NCBI GenBank assembly: GCA_945860325.1
Contig: CAMARL010000070.1
Coordinates: forward strand, 1-8,576
Reading direction: 5' to 3'
Source of the DNA: Spirosoma fluviale
GTDB taxonomy: Bacteria > Bacteroidota > Bacteroidia > Cytophagales > Spirosomataceae
DNA: 8,576 bases
Of this stretch, positions 1-5,131 are shown piece by piece. The notes beneath the pieces were generated by a model, which saw only the letters and a list, made by a program, of their open reading frames with translations, was not told the origin of the DNA and ran no database searches. Within the stretch, counting starts at the first letter, position 1. Each line of letters opens with the position of its first letter. The position numbers and the translations under genes are program-made.

Positions 1-351
1 CAACAATTTGCATCTTATGGTGCTACGTCAACCATTTCAGAGGCTGCCATAAATGCCTATTTACTTGCAAATCCATTGACCCCTGGAAAAGAATTAGAAG
101 AGATCAATACTCAATATTGGGTTTCATCCTTTTTAGTAGGTCCTGAGTCTTGGGCTAATTTTAGACGAAGTGGTTTTCCGGTTTTAAAACCAAATTCTTT
201 CCCAGGTAGTGATCTAAAGACAGAGCCTTTTATTCGCAGGTTAACTTATGTAGACGCAGAACTTAATGTGAACAAAGCCAATGTTCAAAAGGCTATTGAG
301 CGACAAGGGGCGAATACAATGGATACAAGAATCTGGTGGGATAAAAAATAG
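1..351 (+). CDS. SusD/RagB-family nutrient-binding outer-membrane lipoprotein (C-terminal part, 5' end outside window)
   Basis: The reading frame is open from the first base and ends at TAG 349-351, giving the last 116 residues of a longer protein. The visible part matches the C-terminus typical of SusD-like proteins, in particular the branch called SusD-like_2: NTQYWVSSF, then a GPESWANFRRSGFP stretch, a Pro-Asn/Pro-Gly loop, an IRRL segment, the N-x-A/N-x-x-N helix region and the terminal WWDKK. SusD-family lipoproteins sit on the cell surface as lids on SusC TonB-dependent transporters and bind glycans or other nutrients. The N-terminal lipobox and most of the protein lie before the window, and a susC homologue is expected just upstream (inference). 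The next gene begins 14 nt after the stop, so this protein is probably co-transcribed with the sugar-acid genes that follow. The ligand cannot be told from this fragment. Confidence 0.88.
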   Translation, partial: QQFASYGATSTISEAAINAYLLANPLTPGKELEEINTQYWVSSFLVGPESWANFRRSGFPVLKPNSFPGSDLKTEPFIRRLTYVDAELNVNKANVQKAIERQGANTMDTRIWWDKK

Positions 352-365
352 TTTTGATTCCTACT

Positions 366-1136
366 ATGCAAAGTCTTAAAAAAAGAGTGTTAAATGGGGA
401 AACCCTTCACGGTTGTTGGTTAAATTTAGGAAGCCCATTGACCGCTGAAATTGTTGGTCTATCGGGTTTTGACTGGGTACTCATTGATTTAGAGCATGGC
501 GCTGGAACTGAAATGAGTACTCTGGCCCAATTGCAAGCAATAAAAAGCACGCCGGCTATTCCTATCGTCCGAGTGGAAAGCAATGAAGCCCCTAGGATTG
601 GGCGGGTATTGGATATGGGCGCCATGGGTGTGATGTGTCCCAAAATAAACGATGCACAAGAAGCTCAAAAGGCAGTAAATGGTCTTTTATATCCGCCCAA
701 TGGAAACAGAGGTGTGGCAAAAATGGTCAGAGCCACTGAATTTGGCCTAAAATTTCAATCCTACTATGATTCATCTACCGAGGAATTATTGGGAATTGTA
801 CAAATTGAAACCTCAGCAGCTTTAGAAAATGTGGAAGAAATTGCAGCCGTCAATGGAGTAGATGTATTATTTATTGGGCCTGCTGATTTAACCATGGAAC
901 TGGGGATTTTTGGACAATTCGACCATCCCCTATTTTTAGATGCGATCCATTTAATTACGAGTGCCGCGGAAAAATTTGGAAAGGCCACTGGAATTTTATT
1001 CTTCAACGTTTCTGAATATGAAAAATATCATGCGATGGGAATTCGCTTTTTAGCCTGCGGTGCTGATGCAACATTTGTTGCCGAAGGGGCTAGAAATATG
1101 TCCAAAAACTTAGATGAATTGAGAAAAAATAAATAG
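366..1136 (+). CDS. HpcH/HpaI-family class II aldolase (2-keto-3-deoxy-acid aldolase, GarL/RhmA/HpaI type)
   Basis: A 256-residue protein when started at ATG 366, which matches the usual family length; an in-frame TTG at 354 would add four residues and is less likely. The family makes metal-dependent retro-aldol cleavages of 2-keto-3-deoxy acids, yielding pyruvate and an aldehyde, in the cytoplasm. Every key position of the E. coli HpaI active site is present, shifted by one: His44 in DLEHG, Arg69 in PIVRVE, Asp83 in RVLDMGA, and metal ligands Glu148 (QIET) and Asp174 (IGPADL). The RGVA segment is at 115-118. Known members cleave 5-keto-4-deoxyglucarate (GarL), 2-keto-3-deoxyrhamnonate (RhmA/YfaU) or 4-hydroxy-2-oxoheptanedioate (HpaI), and sequence alone does not separate these. 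The neighbouring GarR-like reductase and GntP permease favour a GarL-like role giving pyruvate plus tartronate semialdehyde (inference). The gap to the permease gene is 23 nt. Confidence 0.93.
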   Translation: MQSLKKRVLNGETLHGCWLNLGSPLTAEIVGLSGFDWVLIDLEHGAGTEMSTLAQLQAIKSTPAIPIVRVESNEAPRIGRVLDMGAMGVMCPKINDAQEAQKAVNGLLYPPNGNRGVAKMVRATEFGLKFQSYYDSSTEELLGIVQIETSAALENVEEIAAVNGVDVLFIGPADLTMELGIFGQFDHPLFLDAIHLITSAAEKFGKATGILFFNVSEYEKYHAMGIRFLACGADATFVAEGARNMSKNLDELRKNK

Positions 1137-1159
1137 ATTTTTATAAAAATCAATACGAT

Positions 1160-2608
1160 ATGACAAGCTTAGATCCATTAATCATTTTATTTATTGGCAT
1201 TATTATGGTTGTTGGGGGGATTATAGGCCTCAAATTACACCCATTTTTAGCTTTGTTATTAGGAGCCTTTTCCGTAGCGATTTTAACATCTCCTGAGGCG
1301 ATTCAGCAGTTTGCCATCGACAAAGGACTATCGCCAGCTGCGGCATTATCGTTAGCAAAAAAGAGTATTGGTGAACGTATTGCCACAGAATTTGGAAATA
1401 CCTGCGCTAAAATTGGGATATTAATAGCTATGGCCGCCATCATAGGCAAATGTATGTTGGAAAGTGGTGCAGCAGAACGCATCATCAGATCGATTCTTAA
1501 ATTTACAGGGATAGATAAGGCGCCCATTGCGTTTTTAGTCAGTAGTTTCTTTCTAGGGATACCTGTTTTTTTTGATACGGTTTTATTCTTAATGATTCCA
1601 TTAGCCAAAGCCATGACATTTAGGATTGGCAAAAACTACCTTTTGCTCATATTATGTATTATGGCAGGAGCTGCAATGGCAAATTCTCTCGTACCACCAG
1701 CGCCAGGGCCTCTTTTTCTGATCGGAGAAATGCACATCCCCATAGGTCTCATGATGATTGCGGGAACTATTGTCGGGCTATTCACGATAACCTCCGGATA
1801 CTTTTTCGCCAAATGGGCGAATTTAAAATGGCCCATCGAATTAAGGGATTCGCTGGATGCTAAATTAGAAGACATAAAAGTTATTTCAGCCAAAGAGACT
1901 ATCAAATTACCAAGTCTAGGAATTTCCCTCTTACCCATTTTATTCCCATTGCTATTCATTTGTTTGGATACGTTCATCAATGCTTTTTTAACGAAAGGAG
2001 ATACTTCAGGTAATTCTTCCTTATTGACAAATACCCTTGCCCTATTTAAATTTTTTGGGGATAAGAACGTGGCCATCATTTGTGGTGGAATTATTGCTCT
2101 TCTGGTTTTAGTAAAAGAAAAGGGGAAAGATGAAAATCTAACCTCATTTGTGCAGGCGGCTTTAATGAGTGGAGGGGGAATCATTCTAATTACAGCTGCT
2201 GGAGGTGCTTTTGGGGGGATGCTCCAACAAACCGGAATAAGCAATAGGATTGCAGAAATGACAAAGGATTATCAAATAGCGCTCATTCCGTTAGCTTTCT
2301 TTATCGCGGCAATCGTTCGGACGGCACAAGGTTCTGCGACCGTTGCCTTAATAACCGCTTCAGGAATTTTATCAGGCATGGCAAGTAATGCAAACCTTGA
2401 ATTCCATCCTGTTTATTTAGGTTTAGCCATTGGATGTGGATCCAAATTAGTCCCTTGGATGAATGATGCAGGATTTTGGATCATTTGTAAACTAAGTAAT
2501 TTAACAGAAAAAGAAGCTCTGAAAACGATTACACCCATGTTAGCTGTCATGGGATTTACGGGACTTATCATCATCATTATTGGCGCAAAACTCTTTCCAT
2601 TAGTTTAA
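1160..2608 (+). CDS. GntP-family gluconate/sugar-acid:H+ symporter
   Basis: A 482-residue integral membrane protein with many hydrophobic segments (for example about 5-42, 84-98, 121-148, 158-176, 195-215, 252-276, 303-317, 333-355, 371-386, 392-406 and 459-480), as expected for the GntP family of inner-membrane carriers for gluconate and related acids. Family marks visible are the PPAPGP motif at 179-184, RTAQGSATVA at 387-396, and GCGSKLVPWMNDAGFW near 425-440, which is the most recognisable C-terminal signature. It is slightly longer than the roughly 440-450 residues common in E. coli GntP paralogues, with a longer polar loop near 278-300. It lies between the aldolase and reductase genes with gaps of 23 and 13 nt, so it likely imports the acid substrate of this pathway. 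Substrate (aldonate, aldarate or a 2-keto-3-deoxy acid) is not readable from sequence. Confidence 0.94.
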   Translation: MTSLDPLIILFIGIIMVVGGIIGLKLHPFLALLLGAFSVAILTSPEAIQQFAIDKGLSPAAALSLAKKSIGERIATEFGNTCAKIGILIAMAAIIGKCMLESGAAERIIRSILKFTGIDKAPIAFLVSSFFLGIPVFFDTVLFLMIPLAKAMTFRIGKNYLLLILCIMAGAAMANSLVPPAPGPLFLIGEMHIPIGLMMIAGTIVGLFTITSGYFFAKWANLKWPIELRDSLDAKLEDIKVISAKETIKLPSLGISLLPILFPLLFICLDTFINAFLTKGDTSGNSSLLTNTLALFKFFGDKNVAIICGGIIALLVLVKEKGKDENLTSFVQAALMSGGGIILITAAGGAFGGMLQQTGISNRIAEMTKDYQIALIPLAFFIAAIVRTAQGSATVALITASGILSGMASNANLEFHPVYLGLAIGCGSKLVPWMNDAGFWIICKLSNLTEKEALKTITPMLAVMGFTGLIIIIIGAKLFPLV

Positions 2609-2621
2609 ATATTATTATAAA

Positions 2622-3473
2622 ATGAAAAAAATTGGATTTATCGGTCTGGGAATCATGGGGAAACCGATGGCATTGAATCTATTAAAATCAGGGTTTGATG
2701 TCAGTATTCTGAATACAAGTAAAGCTTACGTTGAATTGGGAAAAGCAGGAGCGAATGTGTGCGCCAACCTTGAAGAATTAAGTGCAAACTGTGAGGTAAT
2801 CATTACGATGCTTCCTGATTCACCGGAAGTGCTGGAAGTTGTAAACCAACTAGTCAATTCGATAAAACCCGGAACTTTATTTATTGACATGTCTAGCATT
2901 GCTCCGGCGGCAACAAAAAATATCGATGATATTTTTAAGAAAAAAGGAGTAGAGGCGTTAGACGCCCCAGTTTCTGGTGGCCAAGTAGGAGCCGTCGCCG
3001 CTAGTTTATCCATCATGGTGGGTGGGAGTGAAATGGCTTTTAAAAATGCCCTACCCATTTTCGAAGCCATGGGAAAAAACATTGTACATATAGGAGAGTC
3101 TGGTGCGGGACAAATAACAAAAATATGTAATCAAATGATTGTTGGAATAACGATACAGGCCGTATCAGAAGCAATAACATTGGCAAAATCAGCAGGAGTA
3201 AATGTTGAAAAAGTAAGAGACGTATTGCTTGGCGGTTTTGCCCAAAGTAAAATATTAGATCTTCATGGAAAAAGAATGATTGACGAAAATTTTGTTCCTG
3301 GATTTACCGTGAATTTACACAACAAAGATTTAGGAATTGCTTTAAAAACAAGCCAAGAATTAGGTCTAACCTTACCTGGGACAGAAATGGCCTCCGCCTC
3401 AATGGATAAAGCTGTTAAAAAAGGAAATGGGCATTTAGACCACAGCTCCCTTATTTTAAATTTTGAATCATAA
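2622..3473 (+). CDS. NAD(P)-dependent 3-hydroxyisobutyrate dehydrogenase-family reductase, probably 2-hydroxy-3-oxopropionate (tartronate semialdehyde) reductase type
   Basis: A 283-residue beta-hydroxyacid dehydrogenase. The N-terminal Rossmann motif GFIGLGIMGKPMALNL covers residues 5-20. The substrate-binding DAPVSGG motif is at 114-120, the catalytic region GAGQITKICNQ is at 161-171 with Lys167 as the expected catalytic lysine and Asn170 next to the substrate, and the family KDLG motif is at 235-238. These define the family that includes GarR/GlxR, 3-hydroxyisobutyrate dehydrogenase and glyoxylate/succinic semialdehyde reductases. No acidic residue ends the second beta strand (ILNTSK, 29-34), which leans toward NADP(H), as in the NRT/NRS-type members; this is inference. 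With an HpaI/GarL-type aldolase two genes upstream, the likely job is to reduce the aldehyde product, for example tartronate semialdehyde to D-glycerate. It follows the permease gene after 13 nt and is surely in the same operon. It may instead act on another short hydroxy-aldehyde. Confidence 0.92.
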   Translation: MKKIGFIGLGIMGKPMALNLLKSGFDVSILNTSKAYVELGKAGANVCANLEELSANCEVIITMLPDSPEVLEVVNQLVNSIKPGTLFIDMSSIAPAATKNIDDIFKKKGVEALDAPVSGGQVGAVAASLSIMVGGSEMAFKNALPIFEAMGKNIVHIGESGAGQITKICNQMIVGITIQAVSEAITLAKSAGVNVEKVRDVLLGGFAQSKILDLHGKRMIDENFVPGFTVNLHNKDLGIALKTSQELGLTLPGTEMASASMDKAVKKGNGHLDHSSLILNFES

Positions 3474-3513
3474 AACTTAAACTATAAAATTTAACTATTT
3501 AAACACTAGAACG

Positions 3514-4635
3514 ATGAAACGCAATAATTTCTTAAAAGCTATAACAGCAAGTTCTGTAGGAGCAGCCCTATTAAATTCCTCGGATGCAAAAGCATCTACA
3601 GAAGTAAAAGCAGCTGCCCCTAAGAAAACGTTAATGACCGTTGGCTGCCAATCGGGTGGAACTACAATTGAAAATTTAGAATTTAAAGCTCGGCATGGCG
3701 TTTATAACATCGATGGTGGATCACCCAAAACGATTGTTGGCAAAGGCTGGGACTTAGCTGATTCATTAGCTAAGAAAGAAGCTTGTGAAAAATATGGGAT
3801 CAAATTAGACGCCTACCACTTTCCATTGACATCTGCCGGCATTGACAAAGTTGAATATCCGAATATCATGTTGGGAAAAAGCCCTGAAAGGGATAGAGAA
3901 ATAGAGATACTCCAACAAATGATTCAGGTAGCATCTAAATCTGGCATCAAAGTTTTGAATTACAATACGACTATTTTGCCTGTATTAAGAACGGGCCGAG
4001 TGGTAGATCCCAAAAGAGGAAATGTTGAATACAATGTTTGGAACTATCAGGAAGCATTAAAAAGGAACGACCCAAAAACAATTGCAGGTGATGTGAGCAT
4101 TGAACAAATGTTTGAAAGAATTACGTATTTATTAGATCGACTTTTGCCCGTTGCCAAAGAATACAAAGTCAAATTAGCGAATCACATCGCCGATCCGCCA
4201 ACACCCGTTGGATACAGAGGAATTACAAGATGGAATAGCCCCGACGTTTTTAAAGGCATTCAACGCTTTGCTCAACTATACGACAATGAATACCATGGAT
4301 TCAATTTTTGTATCGGATCAATCGCCGAGGGACTAAATGATCCAGCAAGCGAAATTTTTCCGATCATAAAATGGGTAGGTGAGCGAAATCAGATTTTCAA
4401 CGTCCATTTAAGAAATATAAAGGGAGGATTTAATAACTTCCGAGAAGTCTATCCTGATAATGGTGATATGAATTTTCTTAAAGTCGTACGGGCATTAAGA
4501 GATGTAGGATTTTCAGGAATGGTTATGCCGGATCACGTGCCTCACCATCATGATGATTTAAAAGGCCATCAAGCGTTTTCATTTTGCTATGGGTATATCA
4601 AAGGCTTGATTCAAGCAGTGAGCGAAGAAAAATAA
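3514..4635 (+). CDS. Exported UxuA-family (mannonate dehydratase-like) TIM-barrel protein
   Basis: 373 residues. The N-terminus has a short basic start, KRNNFLK (2-8), a hydrophobic run to about residue 20 and an AKA-S cleavage site after residue 27. This resembles a twin-arginine leader in which the second arginine is Asn. The remaining ~345 residues look like mannonate dehydratase (UxuA), which converts D-mannonate to 2-keto-3-deoxygluconate with Mn2+/Fe2+. The four expected metal ligands appear in the right order: His224 (ANHIADPP), Cys266 (FCIGS), His298 (VHLRN) and Asp340 (PDH), with the adjacent catalytic His341 also kept. The UxuA-typical RPDHG is here MPDHVP followed by a His/Asp-rich stretch, so it is a divergent member whose substrate may not be mannonate. 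Canonical UxuA is cytoplasmic, so an export signal is odd. It is the last gene of the operon, 40 nt after the reductase, and is followed by a terminator. Confidence 0.85.
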   Translation: MKRNNFLKAITASSVGAALLNSSDAKASTEVKAAAPKKTLMTVGCQSGGTTIENLEFKARHGVYNIDGGSPKTIVGKGWDLADSLAKKEACEKYGIKLDAYHFPLTSAGIDKVEYPNIMLGKSPERDREIEILQQMIQVASKSGIKVLNYNTTILPVLRTGRVVDPKRGNVEYNVWNYQEALKRNDPKTIAGDVSIEQMFERITYLLDRLLPVAKEYKVKLANHIADPPTPVGYRGITRWNSPDVFKGIQRFAQLYDNEYHGFNFCIGSIAEGLNDPASEIFPIIKWVGERNQIFNVHLRNIKGGFNNFREVYPDNGDMNFLKVVRALRDVGFSGMVMPDHVPHHHDDLKGHQAFSFCYGYIKGLIQAVSEEK

Positions 4636-4641
4636 AAACAA

Positions 4642-4673
4642 AAAAAAGGAGATCAAATTTGATCTCCTTTTTT
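4642..4673. terminator. Perfect palindromic terminator after the sugar-acid operon
   Basis: A 32-nt perfect palindrome beginning 7 nt after the stop of the UxuA-like gene. Its centre is between 4657 and 4658; the arms hold the GGAGATCAAA core (4648-4657) flanked by six A on the left and six T on the right. The hairpin plus T-run would end + strand transcription, and the symmetry means it can also stop minus-strand transcription. Confidence 0.9.
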
Positions 4674-4761
4674 ATTCGCTGTCATCCCCAGGGGGCATCT
4701 TGCACAAAGCCCTTTCAGTATTCGCTTGATACTCAAAGTTCGGGAGTGACAGCTTCATTTC
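4674..4761. repeat. Tandem intergenic repeat, copy 1 (88-bp period)
   Basis: First of two nearly identical 88-bp units. The core at 4678-4753 begins GCTGTCATCCCC and ends GGGAGTGACAGC, so its ends are inverted copies of each other (GCTGTCA exact, then TCCC against CTCCC). Inside are the conserved CATCTTGCACAAAGCC segment, a variable 8-9 nt stretch, and the conserved ATTCGCTTGATACTCAAAG segment, which contains a small TTGA-TAC-TCAA hairpin. The structure resembles a REP- or MITE-type non-coding intergenic element. No protein is encoded; a short open frame that crosses it starts inside the upstream gene in the wrong frame. Confidence 0.85.
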
Positions 4762-4849
4762 ATTCGCTGTCATCCGCAGGGGGCATCTTGCACAAAGCCT
4801 AACACCATTCGCTTGATACTCAAAGTTCGGGAGTGACAGCTCCACTCTG
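4762..4849. repeat. Tandem intergenic repeat, copy 2
   Basis: Second 88-bp unit, directly abutting the first. It differs mainly in one base of the left end (CCGC for CCCC), in the variable 8-nt middle stretch and in the last ~8 nt. The core 4766-4840 again begins GCTGTCATCC and ends GGGAGTGACAGC. Confidence 0.85.
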
Positions 4850-4902
4850 TTTCGCTGTCAGCCCGCAGGGCATCTAGTACAAAGCCTGCCACTGTTCGCG
4901 CT
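4850..4902. repeat. Truncated and diverged repeat, copy 3
   Basis: Starts exactly one 88-bp period after copy 2 with TTCGCTGTCA, continues with a diverged CCGCAGGGCATCTAGTACAAAGCC segment and reaches TTCGC, then departs from the repeat. The right half with the GGGAGTGACAGC end is missing. The end of this remnant is built into the hairpin terminator that follows. Confidence 0.7.
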
Positions 4903-4920
4903 GCGAACCGTGGCTTTTTT
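4888..4920 (+). terminator. Second rho-independent terminator hairpin
   Basis: Stem GCCAC (4888-4892) + GTTCGC (4894-4899) pairs with GCGAAC (4903-4908) + GTGGC (4910-4914), with one T/C mismatch and a 3-nt GCT loop, followed by six T (4915-4920). This is a strong intrinsic terminator shape on the + strand and would back up the palindromic terminator upstream. Confidence 0.75.
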
Positions 4921-4976
4921 AATGGGCGTTCGTTCAATCTCGCTAGCGGAATTCACTTCCGCCCATTAAAAAAGCC
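4912..4976. repeat. 17-nt perfect inverted repeat (possible large stem or bidirectional terminator)
   Basis: The left arm 4912-4928 (GGC, six T, AATGGGCG) is exactly the reverse complement of the right arm 4960-4976 (CGCCCATT, six A, GCC). The arms are separated by 31 nt that hold the 8-bp palindrome CGCTAGCG (4941-4948). The arms include the T-runs of both flanking hairpins, so the whole block is a nested, two-way terminator structure between convergent transcripts. Confidence 0.85.
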
Positions 4977-4997
4977 CCCCAGCTTACGCTGGGAGGC
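4968..4997 (-). terminator. Terminator for the minus-strand tRNA-Ser transcript
   Basis: On the minus strand a hairpin with stem GCC...CCCAGC / GCTGGG...GGC (4995-4997 and 4988-4993 pairing with 4978-4983 and 4974-4976) and a GTAA loop is followed directly by six T (4973-4968). It begins a few bases after the 3' end of the tRNA-Ser, as expected for its terminator. Confidence 0.85.
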
Positions 4998-5001
4998 CTT
5001 G

Positions 5002-5089
5002 TAGAGGGGAAGGGATTCGAACCCTCGGTAAGCTTGAGACCTACACACGCTTTCCAAGCGTGCTCCTTAAACCACTCGGACACCCCTCT
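5002..5089 (-). tRNA. tRNA-Ser (anticodon GGA)
   Basis: An 88-nt class II tRNA. On the minus strand the acceptor AGAGGGG (5089-5083) pairs with CCCCTCT (5009-5003); TG at positions 8-9 and a serine-type D arm (TCCGAGTGG) follow. The anticodon stem CACGC/GCGTG encloses the loop TTGGAAA, giving anticodon GGA, which reads UCC and UCU. The long variable arm forms GTAGG/CTTAC, and the T arm is GAGGG-TTCGAAT-CCCTT. CCA is not encoded. The base after the acceptor (discriminator, position 73) is A, while bacterial tRNA-Ser usually carries G; see findings. It lies 24 nt downstream of the S10 peptidase gene on the same strand. Confidence 0.95.
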
Positions 5090-5100
5090 GAATGGGATGG

Positions 5101-5131
5101 CAAAGCTAAGAATTTATTTTGAAGAATCGAA
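5101..5131 (-). promoter_or_regulatory. Predicted Bacteroidota-type promoter of tRNA-Ser
   Basis: On the minus strand TAGCTTTG (5108-5101) matches the -7 consensus TAnnTTTG exactly. TTCG (5131-5128), one base off TTTG, is placed 19 nt upstream, the expected spacing. The box ends 11 nt before the first tRNA base. The promoter overlaps the last codons and stop of the S10 peptidase gene. Confidence 0.6.

Noticed and set aside
407..1006. Minus-strand open frames across the aldolase gene
   Set aside because: They oppose a gene with a complete active site and show no recognisable domain; shadow frames.
1303..2244. Minus-strand frames (up to 202 codons) and a short plus-strand frame across the permease gene
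   Set aside because: Overlap a clear GntP permease; composition is that of a reverse-complemented membrane protein, with no motif.
2726..3082. Minus-strand frame across the reductase gene
   Set aside because: Shadow of a gene with all family motifs intact.
4584..4802. Plus-strand frame of 72 codons running over the terminator and repeats
   Set aside because: Starts inside the UxuA-like gene out of frame and runs through a terminator and non-coding repeat; not a plausible protein.
4674..4902. CRISPR array
   Set aside because: Only two and a half units of 88 bp whose conserved part is far longer than the variable 8-9 nt stretch; no regular spacers and no cas genes in view.
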